Shown here piece after piece: positions 1 to 9,647 of a stretch of DNA of 64,000 nt. The stretch's first letter is position 1, and every line of letters begins with the position of its first letter. The translations under genes and the position numbers were made by a program. This stretch comes from Paenibacillus lentus (GTDB lineage Bacteria > Bacillota > Bacilli > Paenibacillales > Paenibacillaceae): positions 744,001 through 808,000 of the forward strand of contig NZ_CP034248.1 of the NCBI RefSeq assembly GCF_003931855.1. The letters run 5' to 3'. The notes under the pieces are model-generated. The model did not search any database, was not told the origin of the DNA, and worked only from the letters and a program-made list of their open reading frames with translations.

Positions 1-124
1 CTATAACATGGAGACATACTCCATCCCCACAATCATGTTCTTGTTTAACCTCCTGGAATCAAGATGATGCTAGTCCCTTCATATTGAACATGAACTTTGA
101 TATTAATTTGGATCAGCTCCATTT

Positions 125-574
125 TTACTGTAATCTCTCATCATACATCAGCTGAATTTGAATCCCAAACGGGTCTTCAACAATACCATACGCCTTGCTA
201 AACACATTGCTGGATAATGGAACGATAATTCTCACCCGCTCATCTGTCGTCAGACTCTTGTAGAAATGTTCAATTTCCTGCAAATCCGCGCTTTGAATGC
301 ACAAGGAGGTGTTGTTGCCTACGGTGTATTTTTCGGTGGGTTCCATAGGATCTTCAGCCAGCATGATTTTTGTTTTTCCGATGGTTAGGACGGAGTGCGT
401 AATAAAATGCTTATTCGCGTCCGTAAGCAGGAACGAACTGTCGAGTGTGGCCATGTCCTCATAGGTGACCAACAGCAATTCCTCGGCATTAAAATGTTTT
501 TTGTAAAAATCGATGGCCTCTTTCGCTCTTCCGTTCATGGATAAGAAAATAGCCACTTCTAGCGTTGCACTCAT
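125..574 (-). CDS. VOC family protein (PhnB/glyoxalase-like)
   Basis: About 149 residues with the pattern of PhnB-like vicinal-oxygen-chelate proteins: an early FLSMNGRAKEAIDFYKKHF segment and a later EDPFGIQIQLMY segment, the usual paired beta-alpha-beta-beta-beta modules. An upstream ATG at 583 abuts the AAGGAG ribosome binding site, so the ATG at 574 (nine bases away) is the better start. The substrate cannot be told; members range from metal-dependent lyases to antibiotic-binding proteins. It diverges from a regulator at 687, which may control it. Sure of the fold, not of the role. Confidence 0.8.
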   Translation of the reverse strand: MSATLEVAIFLSMNGRAKEAIDFYKKHFNAEELLLVTYEDMATLDSSFLLTDANKHFITHSVLTIGKTKIMLAEDPMEPTEKYTVGNNTSLCIQSADLQEIEHFYKSLTTDERVRIIVPLSSNVFSKAYGIVEDPFGIQIQLMYDERLQ

Positions 575-686
575 GGGATCCATCTCCTTTTCTTTAGTAA
601 ATTGAGATACATTTAAAACTTGACCTTGAACTCATCCTAATCTATAAAGGTATCAAAACACGACACCTTTACTAAGGAGATTTGTG

Positions 687-1625
687 ATGAAAAAATCAGA
701 AAGATTAAATGACATGATTCGATATTTGAACGGCCGAGAGTACTTTAATTTAAGTGACCTAATGGATAGATACCATATTTCAAAAAGTACAGCTCTACGG
801 GATATAAGCTCATTGGAGCAATTAGGCATGCCGATCTTCTCCGAGCATGGCAGGCATGGACGATATGGCCTCTTAAAAAACAGATTGTTATCCCCCATTA
901 TTTTTACGATGGATGAAGTGTATGCTCTGTACTTTGCCATGCTGACGCTGGAGGCTTATCAATCCACGCCATTTCATCTTAGCGTGAATCAACTTCATGA
1001 AAAGTTTAAGAACTGCCTCTCCCCAAAGCAAATTGAGCAGATTCATAACATGAGAAAAATTCTACAGTTTGAAATGTATCCGCATTCGCATGTGAGCCGG
1101 TTTTTAGATCGAATTATGCATAGCATTCTTCATGAAAGTAGCTGTAAGATTCAATATTTGAAAAATAAGCAGACTACAAGCTACGATGTTCAATTTTTCA
1201 AAATTTCCGCGAGGTTTGGTCAATGGTATGCTTCCGGAATTGAGTTACATACGCAGCAGTTTCGGGTATTCAGATGTGATCGAGTCACCTCTATAGAAGA
1301 AGTAGAAGCCAAATCTCCTTGTTCTATTGATGAGCTTCTTCAGCGTTCATTAGAAATTTATCAATCTAAGGATAGTATTGGCTTTGAAGTGGAGATTTTA
1401 GAACAGGCCAAGGATATTTTCCATAAAGAACATTATCCCTCAATGACCATGGAAAGTGGGGATACAGCAATTATCAGCGGATTCTATAATCCGGGAGAGG
1501 AGGATTTTATAGCGGATTATTTGATGAGATATGGCTGTTCTGTTGTATCCGTGAAGCCCGAATCTTTGAAACGATTGATCCAGAACCGGGCAGAGCGTCT
1601 TTTACATCATTATCAGAAATTGTGA
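687..1625 (+). CDS. YafY/WYL-type helix-turn-helix transcriptional regulator
   Basis: A 312-residue cytoplasmic regulator. Residues about 1-60 form a DeoR/HTH_11-like winged helix (motif DRYHISKSTALRDISSLEQ), and the remainder resembles the WYL ligand-sensing region and its C-terminal extension. Family members bind DNA and respond to small ligands or nucleic acids. The ATG at 687 lies seven bases from AAGGAG; a GTG at 684 is too close to that site. It is divergent from the VOC gene at 125-574, and the 100-bp gap would hold both promoters, so local control of that neighbour is a reasonable inference. A WYL tripeptide itself is not obvious. Confidence 0.8.
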   Translation: MKKSERLNDMIRYLNGREYFNLSDLMDRYHISKSTALRDISSLEQLGMPIFSEHGRHGRYGLLKNRLLSPIIFTMDEVYALYFAMLTLEAYQSTPFHLSVNQLHEKFKNCLSPKQIEQIHNMRKILQFEMYPHSHVSRFLDRIMHSILHESSCKIQYLKNKQTTSYDVQFFKISARFGQWYASGIELHTQQFRVFRCDRVTSIEEVEAKSPCSIDELLQRSLEIYQSKDSIGFEVEILEQAKDIFHKEHYPSMTMESGDTAIISGFYNPGEEDFIADYLMRYGCSVVSVKPESLKRLIQNRAERLLHHYQKL

Positions 1626-1930
1626 ATCCCGCATGAAATGAAATAGGAGATTTCTTTAAAGTGAAAATAACGACTTATATACCATAGGTGAAGAAAAAAG
1701 GGCTGTGTCCAATCTGCACTGAAAATAGAATTTATAGCAATAGCAGTTCCAGCTGACTCTGCTTCCAATGAATTTTTTATAAAAGCCTCTAAATAAAGGT
1801 TATTTATTTCGGTTGGATCATTACCAATAATTCTATATCATGTTATCTTAACGCAAACGCAAAAACACAACTTCGGACCAAAGCCTACTAAATTAATGCC
1901 CTATAGAAGGTAATATGGAATAAGCAAAAC
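1626..1930. other. Gene-free stretch
   Basis: About 300 bases between the convergent ends of the regulator and ahpF. I see no ORF with a credible ribosome binding site, no RNA gene and no strong repeat. It is AT-rich. Only the ahpF terminator follows. Confidence 0.5.
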
Positions 1931-1973
1931 TAAAAACGGCCCAGTCCCAATGCAGTTCAGGATCAAGGCCGTT
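1931..1973 (-). terminator. Rho-independent terminator of ahpF
   Basis: On the minus strand AACGGCC pairs with GGCCGTT around a long loop and is followed by TTTTAG, a few bases after the ahpF stop. Confidence 0.6.
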
Positions 1974-1982
1974 AATATATGA

Positions 1983-3512
1983 TTATTGATTTCGAATCAG
2001 GTAATCGAATGCACCTAACGCTGCGGTTGCACCGGAGCCCATCGAAATGATGATTTGCTTGTAAGGTGAGTTCGTGCAGTCTCCTGCAGCAAATACACCA
2101 GGAATGCTGGTTGCGCCATGATTGTCTACGACAATTTCGCCCATGCGGGTACGTTCAAGCGTATCACCAAGCCAATCCGTATTTGGAACCAAACCGATTT
2201 GAACGAATACGCCTTCCAGATCAACATGCTTCGTCTCGCCGCTCTCGCGCTCGACGTAACTAATGCCGTCCACACGGTTAGAGCCCGTGATTTCTTTCAC
2301 TTGCGCATTTTTGATAACTGTTGTGTTAGGCAAGCTGTTTAGGCGCTCTTGCAGTACGGAGTCAGCCTTCAGTTCCGGCGCGAATTCCAGAACAGTCACA
2401 TGTTCAGTTAGACCTGCCAGGTCAATTGCTGCTTCAATACCGGAGTTGCCGCCGCCGACCACTGCAACGCTCTTTCCAGCAAATAGAGGGCCGTCACAGT
2501 GCGGACAGTAAGCCACACCTTTGTTTTTATATTCAACTTCACCAGGTACGCCGAGATTACGCCAACGGGCACCTGTGGAGATAATAACCGTCTTACTTTT
2601 CAACACCGCGCCATTCTCGAGTTCAACTTCAATAAGCTCTTTCTTCTCAAGACGCTTGGCACGCTGTGCCTTCATAATATCAATGTTGTATTCCTTCGCA
2701 TGCTCTTCCAGGCTTGCAGCAAGCTTAGGACCTTCTGTATACTTCACACTGATGAAGTTCTCAATGCTCAAAGTATCATTGACTTGACCGCCAAAGCGCT
2801 CAGCAACAATACCCGTGCGGATCCCTTTACGAGCTGCATAAATCGCAGCACTCGCACCGGCTGGTCCGCCACCGATAACCAATACATCGAAAGGCTCTTT
2901 GTTCTCGAACTCGGATGCATCCGAAGTGCCTAATTTAGCGAGAATATCATCGATCGTCATGCGACCGCTCTCGAAGAATTCACCATTAAGATGAACGGTT
3001 GGCACAGCCAGAATATCCTTGCTCTCGACCTCTTCCTTAAATGCTGCTCCGTCAATCATTGTATGGGTGATTCCCGGATTGAGGATACTCATCAGGTTGA
3101 GTGCCTGCACAACGTCAGGACAGTTATGGCAGGAGAGGCTTACGTATGTCTCGAAGTTATATTCGCCTTTAATGCTCTTAATCTGATCAATTACGCTTTG
3201 CTCAACTTTTGGAGCTCTTCCGCTGACTTGTAGCAGTGCCAGGACGAGCGAGGTGAATTCATGTCCCAATGGAACGCCGGCAAATGTTACGCCAGTGTCT
3301 TCACCCACACGATTTACGCTAAAACTTGGCGTTCTAGCCAATTGCGTATGCTCTACGGTGATTCTGTCCGACATGCTGGACAGTTCATTCACTAAATCCA
3401 GCATGTCGTTAGATACAGAATCCGTACCTGCACTGACTTTCAGCAGAACATCGCCCTCCAGAAGCTGAAGATATTGCTCCAGTTGTTGTTTAATGTCTGC
3501 ATCCAGTTTCAT
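1983..3512 (-). CDS. ahpF: Alkyl hydroperoxide reductase subunit F
   Basis: A 509-residue flavoprotein that passes electrons from NADH to AhpC for peroxide reduction in the cytoplasm. An N-terminal tandem thioredoxin-like region (about 1-195) holds the CHNC redox pair at C128/C131. An FAD-binding GGGPAGASAA motif lies near residues 214-223, the second redox pair CPHC at C336/C339, and an NADH-binding VVGGGNSG near 351. Length and order match AhpF rather than plain thioredoxin reductase. It starts 13 bases after ahpC behind AAGGAG, so the two form one operon, probably driven by the PerR-like box upstream of ahpC. Confidence 0.97.
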   Translation of the reverse strand: MKLDADIKQQLEQYLQLLEGDVLLKVSAGTDSVSNDMLDLVNELSSMSDRITVEHTQLARTPSFSVNRVGEDTGVTFAGVPLGHEFTSLVLALLQVSGRAPKVEQSVIDQIKSIKGEYNFETYVSLSCHNCPDVVQALNLMSILNPGITHTMIDGAAFKEEVESKDILAVPTVHLNGEFFESGRMTIDDILAKLGTSDASEFENKEPFDVLVIGGGPAGASAAIYAARKGIRTGIVAERFGGQVNDTLSIENFISVKYTEGPKLAASLEEHAKEYNIDIMKAQRAKRLEKKELIEVELENGAVLKSKTVIISTGARWRNLGVPGEVEYKNKGVAYCPHCDGPLFAGKSVAVVGGGNSGIEAAIDLAGLTEHVTVLEFAPELKADSVLQERLNSLPNTTVIKNAQVKEITGSNRVDGISYVERESGETKHVDLEGVFVQIGLVPNTDWLGDTLERTRMGEIVVDNHGATSIPGVFAAGDCTNSPYKQIIISMGSGATAALGAFDYLIRNQ

Positions 3513-3525
3513 AATTTCTCTCTCC

Positions 3526-4089
3526 TTAGATCTTACCTACGAGATCAAGGCTAGGCTTCAATGTTTCTCCGCCTTCTTTCCATTTAGCCGGGCAAACTTC
3601 ACCTGGATGGTTACGAACATATTGAGCAGCCTTAATCTTGTCGATTAGAGTACTTGCATCACGGCCGATGCCGTCTGCAGTAATTTCAACGGTTTGAACT
3701 ACACCGTCTGGATCAATAACAAAAGTACCGCGGTTTGCCATACCAGTCTCTTCATCCAGTACTTCAAAGTTACGGGAAATTGTATGGGATGGATCACCAA
3801 TCATGATATAAGTAACTTTGCCGATTGCTTCGGAGCTGTCATGCCAAGCTTTGTGCACGAAGTGAGAATCCGTGGATACGGAATATACCTCAACACCAAG
3901 CTCTTTCAAAGTTGCATATTGATCTTGAAGATCCTCAAGCTCAGTAGGACAAACGAAGGTAAAGTCTGCTGGGTAGAAGCATACTACACTCCATTTTCCT
4001 TTCAAATCCTCGCTAGTTACCTCAATAAATTCACCGTTGTGGTAAGCCATTGCTTTAAACGGTAGTATTTCTGTTCCAATCAATGCCAT
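3526..4089 (-). CDS. ahpC: Alkyl hydroperoxide reductase subunit C (2-Cys peroxiredoxin)
   Basis: A 187-residue typical 2-Cys peroxiredoxin that reduces hydrogen peroxide and organic peroxides. The peroxidatic cysteine is C47 in FTFVCPTE and the resolving cysteine is C166 in GEVCPAKW near the C-terminus; length and spacing are normal for AhpC. AGGAGG precedes the ATG. It is the first gene of the ahpC-ahpF operon, and regeneration by AhpF is established for the family. The upstream region carries a PerR-like operator, so induction by peroxide is likely. Confidence 0.97.
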   Translation of the reverse strand: MALIGTEILPFKAMAYHNGEFIEVTSEDLKGKWSVVCFYPADFTFVCPTELEDLQDQYATLKELGVEVYSVSTDSHFVHKAWHDSSEAIGKVTYIMIGDPSHTISRNFEVLDEETGMANRGTFVIDPDGVVQTVEITADGIGRDASTLIDKIKAAQYVRNHPGEVCPAKWKEGGETLKPSLDLVGKI

Positions 4090-4186
4090 GGTTAATCCAA
4101 CCTCCTAAGTATTTGAATTCGCAATGATTTTCGTTGCTTAAGACTAGTTTATCACACTGCCAATCGCAACCAAAACGAATTCTTAT

Positions 4187-4201
4187 TTGTAATTATTATT
4201 A
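4187..4201. promoter_or_regulatory. PerR-type box upstream of ahpC
   Basis: TTGTAATTATTATTA matches the PerR consensus TTATAATNATTATAA at 12 of 14 fixed positions and lies about 100 bases upstream of the ahpC start. PerR is the metal-dependent peroxide repressor of Firmicutes and ahpCF is a classical target. Fur and Zur boxes are related, but the target gene favours PerR. Confidence 0.7.
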
Positions 4202-4371
4202 TATGCTATTGATTCTCATTGTCAAACGTATTCATCAAGTCTTCATAATTTTGTGATGTCATTAATATATCCTCGCGGAGCAGAAATTATATGACCATGA
4301 ATTGCATGCCGCTTATAGTCTCTTAGATCAGGGGAAGGCTAGGTGAGGTAAGGTGTGGTGGGCGAGTGGGA

Positions 4372-4712
4372 CGTGGGGGCGGGGTGAGGTAAGGAGGCGA
4401 TGGCCATACAGTTCATGGGCGCGGGGTGAGGTAAGGGGAGCGCGATGGACGTGCAGTTCATGGGCGCGGGGTGAGGTAAGGGGAGCGCGATGGACGTACA
4501 GTTCATGGGCGCGGGGTGAGGTAAGGGGAGCGCGATGGACGTGCAGTTCATGGGCGTGGGGTGAGGTAAGGGGAGCGCGATGGACGTGCAGTTCATGGGC
4601 GTGGGGTGAGGTAAGGGGAGCGCGATGGACGTACAGTTCATGGGCGCGGGGTGAGGTAAGGGGGCGATGGACGTGCAGTTCATGGGCGCGGGGTGAGGTA
4701 AGGTGTGATGAG
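4372..4712. repeat. 45-bp tandem repeat, seven GC-rich copies
   Basis: GTTCATGGGC recurs at 4411, 4456, 4501, 4546, 4591 and 4636 (exactly 45 bases apart) and at 4678 (a copy three bases short). Units differ by a few substitutions such as GCGGGG/GTGGGG and GTGCAG/GTACAG. Because 45 is divisible by three, long open frames appear on both strands (a 15-residue repeat including PMNCTSIALPLPHP on the minus strand), but neither has a ribosome binding site. Best read as a minisatellite in the intergenic space next to an IS3 element. Confidence 0.9.
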
Positions 4713-4852
4713 GTAACTAAATGTATTTCCTCCAGTTAGATCACGGGTTTTGGCCATATCAGACGGAACTAACTGGAAAACTGCAACTAGAATAAAAAGT
4801 GGACAGTCCTTAAGTGAACCTAGATAATAATCCTTAAGGGAGAGATGTCCGG

Positions 4853-5167
4853 ATGGAACGTAATAGTTACAGTGAAGAGTTTAAGAAGCAGACAGTGAAG
4901 TATATTTTAGAGCAAAGTAAGTCCATGCCGCAGTTGGCCGAAGAACTCGGTATATCTGCCGGTGTGTTGCACAACTGGAAAGCACTTTACCGCGATGAAA
5001 TCCAGCTGGAATCTTTAGTCACACCGGAGAGAGTGCGTCAACTCGAACAACAACTGCGTAAAAAGGAACTGGAGAATCAAGAGAAGGAGCGGGAAAATCA
5101 AGATCTCCAGGAAGAACTCGCTATATTAAAAAAGGCGCTGCACATCTTCAGCAAAGAAAGGAACTGA
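4853..5167 (+). CDS. IS3-family transposase OrfA (helix-turn-helix subunit)
   Basis: A 104-residue protein with an N-terminal HTH_Tnp_1 domain (SEEFKKQTVKYILEQ, then LAEELGISAGVLHNW) and a C-terminal leucine-zipper-like coiled coil (LEQQLRKKELENQEKE). A slippery heptamer A-AAA-AAG at 5128-5134 allows a -1 frameshift into the orfB frame, giving an OrfAB fusion; the frame is open from there into orfB. In IS3 elements OrfAB is the active transposase and OrfA alone modulates it. Confidence 0.9.
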   Translation: MERNSYSEEFKKQTVKYILEQSKSMPQLAEELGISAGVLHNWKALYRDEIQLESLVTPERVRQLEQQLRKKELENQEKERENQDLQEELAILKKALHIFSKERN

Positions 5168-5205
5168 GGTTCCAATTCATTGAAGAACATCGCTCCGAGT
5201 TTTCG

Positions 5206-6036
5206 GTGGAGAAGATGTGCAAGGTTTTACAAGTGTCTCGGAGTGGCTTCTACAAGTGGCAAAAGGCATTGCCTAGCGAGCAGAAACTTCGAAAGGCGAA
5301 GGTTCTGGAGAGAGTCAAGTATCATTTTCATGACTCCGGGGAACGCTACGGCAGTCCTAAGATTACCCGAATGCTGTGGAAAGAGCGTATCCAGGTCGCG
5401 GAGCGCACAGTTAGCATCTACATGAAAGAACTGGGGTTGCGTTCTTGTGTCTCCCGTAAATTTAAGGTGCAGACGACCGATTCCAATCATGACTCACCCA
5501 TTGCTCCCAATGAGTTGAACCAGAACTTTGCCGTATCTGAACCGAACAAAGTGTGGGTTGCAGATATTACCTACATCCCCTGCCGAGAAGGACGGCTGTA
5601 CTTGGCTAGTCTGATGGATCTGTGCACACGCGAGATCGTGGGTTGGCGTCTTTACGGCCGGATGACAACAGAACTTGTCTTAGATGCTCTAGAGGCCGCA
5701 TATGATGCGAAAAAACCAGGTAAGGGATTGCTTCACCATTCCGATCGCGGTTCACAGTACGCATCGAAGGAGTACCGTGACAAGCTGGAATCGTATTCCA
5801 TGAAGGTTAGCATGAGTCGTAAAGGGAATTGCTACGATAACGCTTGTATCGAGTCATTTCACAGCATCTTGAAAAAAGAACTCATCTACAGAACGAAGTT
5901 CAAGACCAAACAACAGGCTTACGAGACCATTTACAGGTACATTGAATTTTTCTACAACCGCAAACGAATCCACAGTTCAATCGGCTATGTGTCGCCGGTT
6001 CAATTTGCTGCGCAATTCAAGAAGGAGACGGCGTAA
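5206..6036 (+). CDS. IS3-family transposase OrfB (DDE integrase domain)
   Basis: A 276-residue rve-type catalytic subunit. An HTH_21 region covers about residues 30-90 and an RNase-H-like integrase core follows with the three acidic residues visible: D in VWVADITYI, D in HHSDRGSQY and E in NACIESFHSILKKE. It is normally made as the C-terminal part of a frameshifted OrfAB, and its frame is open back to the slippery site at 5128-5134. The 3' end lies just inside the right inverted repeat. Confidence 0.92.
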   Translation: MEKMCKVLQVSRSGFYKWQKALPSEQKLRKAKVLERVKYHFHDSGERYGSPKITRMLWKERIQVAERTVSIYMKELGLRSCVSRKFKVQTTDSNHDSPIAPNELNQNFAVSEPNKVWVADITYIPCREGRLYLASLMDLCTREIVGWRLYGRMTTELVLDALEAAYDAKKPGKGLLHHSDRGSQYASKEYRDKLESYSMKVSMSRKGNCYDNACIESFHSILKKELIYRTKFKTKQQAYETIYRYIEFFYNRKRIHSSIGYVSPVQFAAQFKKETA

Positions 6037-6193
6037 ACTTTCACTTAATAGGTGTCCACTTTCTTGACAGAAGTCCAAACCTACATTTAGTTTTAGGATA
6101 TTACGACTATTTAGCTCGATTAAGGCAAACTAGCTGCATCTTTTACATTTAGCTCAAGTATTTTTAAAAAAAGAGGCGAACTAACTGTATAAA

Positions 6194-7742
6194 ATCAGAC
6201 TGTTGAAAAAGCCCCTATCTAGATCACATTACCGCGTTAATTTGGTATAATATAGGTAATATATTGAAAGTGTGGTGTGCGAATTGCCTAACATTCAACA
6301 AGATAGAAATCAAATTGAATTGGTTAGTATAGATATGCTTGTACCAAAAGATCATTTACTACGAATCATTGATGAAAACGTAGATTTTTCATTTATTACG
6401 GAGATGACTCGCCCCTACTATCACGGCACATTAGGGAGGCCTCCAATTCACCCGATTCGCCTTTTCAAAATGATGCTGATTGGTTATTTGTATGGCATTC
6501 ACTCCGAAAGGCAATTAGAGCAAGAAATTAAAACGGACGTAGCCTACCGCTGGTTCCTCGGTCTAGGCTTAACGGATCCTGTGCCGGATCACTCGACGAT
6601 TAGTTACAACCGTAATGTGCGATTCAAAGGATCTACCATTTTTCAAGACATTTTTGACGAAGTAGTCCGTTTGGCCATCCGTCATAACATGGTAGGGGGA
6701 CGTGTTCTCATTACTGATTCAACGCACATCCAAGCTAACGCGAATAAAAATCGTTCATCGATGCAAGTTGTGACGGAAACGCCCCTTGAATATTTAAAAG
6801 AATTGGAGACAGCTGTTAATCAAGAACGAGAGCGTCATGGAAAAAAGCCGCTGCCGCCCGTGAAAAACGAAACGATTGAAAAAAAACTGCGAGTGAGTAA
6901 CACCGATCCAGAAAGTGGCTTTATGAAGCGTAAAGGCAAACCCGAAGGGTTTTATTATTTGGATCATCGTACAGTCGATCACAAATTCAATCTCATTACG
7001 GATGTCCATGTTACCCCTGGAAATGTGAATGACTCAACCGTTTATATAGAAAGACTTCAAAGACAGATCGATACATTTGACTTTCACAATACGTTAGAAG
7101 CTGTTGCTTTGGATTCAGGATATATGACGCCCTACATATGCAAAAAAACAAGCGAGATGGGTGTTTTCAGTGTCATCGCTACTCGTAATGCCCCTACAGC
7201 AGAGGGGACTATACCCAAAGAAGAGTTTTCCTATGACCCGCAACAAGACGCTTATATATGTCCCAATGGATCTAAGCTGACTTACCACACAACTAATCGC
7301 AATGGATACAAAGAATATATGTCCAACCCTGACTTATGTGGCCAATGCCCATTATTGGATAGCTGTACATCAAGCAAAAATCGTAAACGTAAAATTCAGC
7401 GGCATGTTTGGGAAGGGTTTAAAGAGCGAGTAGAAGCGAATTACCGTAGCTCTTCAGGACAGATCTTGTATAAGCTCCGTTGTAAAACAGTTGAGCGAAG
7501 CTTCGCGGATGCCAAAGTGCTCCATGGGCTTCGCATTTCCCGTTTGCGTGGCCGGGAAAAAGTGCAGGAACAAGCACTGATGACTGCCATAGTGCAGAAC
7601 ATTAAGAAAATAGCAAGGCACCTAGCCAAGCTTTTTTCTCGTACAAACGGGAACTCACCTTATATTTTAATCCTTTCGATTCTGGATTTCCGTGGAAAGT
7701 ATGTTTTCTTGCATAGAAAATCAATTACTTCAACAGTCTGAT
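6194..7742 (+). mobile_element. IS1182-family insertion sequence
   Basis: A 14-bp perfect inverted repeat, ATCAGACTGTTGAA at 6194-6207 and its complement at 7729-7742, brackets one transposase gene whose stop codon lies inside the right end. About 1.55 kb, normal for the family. It sits 135 bases from the IS3 element. Confidence 0.85.
6272..7741 (+). CDS. IS1182-family transposase
   Basis: A 489-residue DDE transposase. The N-terminal DUF772-type segment ([14 protein letters not shown], then HSTISYNR) is followed by the catalytic core with D in [12 protein letters not shown] in [10 protein letters not shown] and E in [16 protein letters not shown] cysteine-rich insert ([15 protein letters not shown]) is typical of IS1182. 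The GTG at 6272 lies downstream of a TATAAT at about 6247-6252. Intact, so potentially active. Confidence 0.93.
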   Translation: MVCELPNIQQDRNQIELVSIDMLVPKDHLLRIIDENVDFSFITEMTRPYYHGTLGRPPIHPIRLFKMMLIGYLYGIHSERQLEQEIKTDVAYRWFLGLGLTDPVPDHSTISYNRNVRFKGSTIFQDIFDEVVRLAIRHNMVGGRVLITDSTHIQANANKNRSSMQVVTETPLEYLKELETAVNQERERHGKKPLPPVKNETIEKKLRVSNTDPESGFMKRKGKPEGFYYLDHRTVDHKFNLITDVHVTPGNVNDSTVYIERLQRQIDTFDFHNTLEAVALDSGYMTPYICKKTSEMGVFSVIATRNAPTAEGTIPKEEFSYDPQQDAYICPNGSKLTYHTTNRNGYKEYMSNPDLCGQCPLLDSCTSSKNRKRKIQRHVWEGFKERVEANYRSSSGQILYKLRCKTVERSFADAKVLHGLRISRLRGREKVQEQALMTAIVQNIKKIARHLAKLFSRTNGNSPYILILSILDFRGKYVFLHRKSITSTV

Positions 7743-8135
7743 AAAATACATTTGGTTTCTAAAATCACCCATAAACTTGGTGCTGGCCTTTCGCTACAAA
7801 TGCCCTGAAACCTCAGTTTGTTCATTTAACGATTTAACGACCTAGCGAGCCAAGGTCTGGTTTTCCTCGTTCTCTCCCCCCCACACGATCTGACGTTGCT
7901 CGTTCTCGTGCTTCACGTTGCAGCGTCTACTTTCTTGCCACCTACCTTCCGGCGTTACACATGTGGGATCCACCTTTCTAACGTTCACGTTCCAGCATCC
8001 ACTTTCCAACCTCCACCAACCTCGACGTTCGTTCCACCTCCTCTCCGGCATTCACGGCCGAATGACTAAGTTCTTTAACTAAACATCCCCCTGCCCTCTT
8101 AGTACAAAATTGTTTTGATATTTCATTAATAAGTA
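7743..8135. repeat. Low-complexity pyrimidine-rich region between two ISs
   Basis: No gene is supported. The plus strand is C/T-rich with recurring pieces of the type ACGTTCNNGTTCCA, CCACCTTTC and CCACCTCC, giving a degenerate repeat of about 40-60 bases between 7850 and 8060. The small ORF on the minus strand lacks a ribosome binding site and has biased arginine-tryptophan content, so I treat it as a by-product of the repeat. Confidence 0.5.
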
Positions 8136-9642
8136 ACTCAACTTTCGCAGCTCAAATCTCCAAACAAACCCTTAATATAGCTGGGTAAACCGGAGATCCA
8201 TTCCTGTAGTTGACAAAATACAGCTGTTTTGTTCTTCTTTGTTTTCGCCTGGGACATTTCGAGAAATAAACTCATGAGCTGCTGAAGTGCAGTCTGGTAA
8301 TCTAGATCGCGGACCTCATCAGCAAAGAGGAAAAAGAGTCCTCCCAATGTTCGGTCATCACTCGATTGGCGTCGTTCGTATTCCATCGCCAAATATCGGC
8401 TGAATACAATCGTGGTGTGGCTAATCAGCTGATCAAAGGAGCGGCCTTGGAATTCGGTTCCCAGTTTTAAGTAGCTTTTGGTGACTTTGAAAAAGGTCTC
8501 TATGCTCCAGCGCATACCGTAAATACGTACGATTTCAGTCGCATCAAGCGTCACATCTGTACTTAAAATCGCCAGCCACTCCCGTTTTTTATTCCGGTTG
8601 CGGACAAACACAAGCTTCACGGGTAGACCGCAGGCGGTGTGTACGATGATCGAGCCTTTAATATCTTTGGCATTCGATGCAGGAAGGCTTTGAAACACCT
8701 CGCGCAGTGTCATTCGCTTGCCTTGAACTAGATAGCGTTGTTTCATTTCTTTAACCATGCCAATCACGGGCAGACCTTGGCCAGTGAGCTCGCGAAGCAG
8801 TGGAGCTTGCGTAAACCAGCTATCCATAAGCACGTAATCAGCGGTGAATCCTCCACGTAAGGCTCGTTCCAGCAAGGCTACGACAGCATCCGGCTTTCGA
8901 GAAAAGGCCTCCATCCGGCGTTTGTAGCCGTTACTGCGTTTGGAAAGATTCGAAGCCATTTCGCACAGACGGTTGGCTAATTTAGCGGAAGACAGCATGA
9001 CAAAATCAAGCGGAGCAAAACTAAATCCGTCTGACCAGCCTAGCGTTAGCATAGTGTAACCTTTGGTGAATTTGCCTGTGGAGTGGTCAAATACACGTGC
9101 CAAGAGTTCCGCTTTTCTGCTACGATTTCGGCTGAGCACGGAATCGTCAATAATGAACACACGTACCCGGTGGGACGAAATGAGCGATTCGAAATGGTGC
9201 ACGATTCGAAGACTCAAAGCCTGCAAAAAGCGCCGCCAAGCAAAAGAAGCCTGATTCAAAAAACGGTAGATAACATCCTTGCCGGGAAGATCTGCTCCGC
9301 GATCACTTTCCAGGAGTCGAAACCAGTTTTTCCCCTCAAAGACCAAAGAGAACACGATTTGGAAAATCGCTAGACTTGAAAGACCGAAAGATTTAGAAAT
9401 ACCCGCTTGTCGTAACGTTTTTCCGATGTGGAGACTGGCAAAAATTTTGGGAAAGTGAGACTGTTCAGACAGGGAATGTTGTTGTAACATAGGGTTACAC
9501 ACCTTTCTTGTTGGTATGGTTGATTAGACACTTCCATGATACCAAACAAGCAAGGTGTTTTTTTGTCAATACGAGTAAATCTATTGAATTCTTCTTGCGC
9601 ACTCAAGGGTTTAAGTCATTTTTCTAGGTGCGAAAGTTGAGT
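8136..9642 (-). mobile_element. IS4-type insertion sequence with target duplication
   Basis: A perfect 14-bp inverted repeat, ACTCAACTTTCGCA at 8136-8149 and reversed at 9629-9642, brackets one transposase. AAGTA occurs immediately outside both ends (8131-8135 and 9643-9647), consistent with a 5-bp target-site duplication and thus with a fairly recent insertion. Length about 1.5 kb. Confidence 0.87.
8138..9502 (-). CDS. IS4-type DDE transposase
   Basis: A 454-residue transposase (DDE_Tnp_1 type). Catalytic candidates are D in VFIIDDSVLSRNRS, D in YVLMDSWFTQ and E in the Y-R-E signature YGMRWSIETFFKVTKSYLKLG. The stop overlaps the left terminal repeat. No frameshift is seen. The start ATG is preceded by AGGTGTG, a weak ribosome binding site, as common in insertion sequences. 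Confidence 0.92.
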   Translation of the reverse strand: MCNPMLQQHSLSEQSHFPKIFASLHIGKTLRQAGISKSFGLSSLAIFQIVFSLVFEGKNWFRLLESDRGADLPGKDVIYRFLNQASFAWRRFLQALSLRIVHHFESLISSHRVRVFIIDDSVLSRNRSRKAELLARVFDHSTGKFTKGYTMLTLGWSDGFSFAPLDFVMLSSAKLANRLCEMASNLSKRSNGYKRRMEAFSRKPDAVVALLERALRGGFTADYVLMDSWFTQAPLLRELTGQGLPVIGMVKEMKQRYLVQGKRMTLREVFQSLPASNAKDIKGSIIVHTACGLPVKLVFVRNRNKKREWLAILSTDVTLDATEIVRIYGMRWSIETFFKVTKSYLKLGTEFQGRSFDQLISHTTIVFSRYLAMEYERRQSSDDRTLGGLFFLFADEVRDLDYQTALQQLMSLFLEMSQAKTKKNKTAVFCQLQEWISGLPSYIKGLFGDLSCES

Positions 9643-9647
9643 AAGTA

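Larger units (their letters stand above)
4800..6058 (+). mobile_element. IS3-family insertion sequence, apparently intact
   Basis: Inverted ends TGGACA-N4-TTAAGTGAA lie at 4800-4818 and, reversed, at 6040-6058. They enclose orfA and orfB in the overlapping -1 arrangement typical of IS3. Both frames are uninterrupted and the DDE residues are present, so it may still be active. I could not define a clear target duplication, and the true termini may lie a few bases further out because AAAGTGGACA is shared on both sides. Confidence 0.85.

Noticed and set aside
1-122. Short ORFs downstream of the first VOC gene
   Set aside because: Frames of 25 and 11 codons after the stop, without family likeness; nothing can be claimed.
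4372-4712. CRISPR array
   Set aside because: The 45-base units are contiguous near-identical copies with no unique spacers, and no cas genes are nearby.
4339-4739. Long ORFs on both strands across the 45-bp repeat
   Set aside because: They follow from a repeat length divisible by three; no ribosome binding site, no signal and no family likeness.
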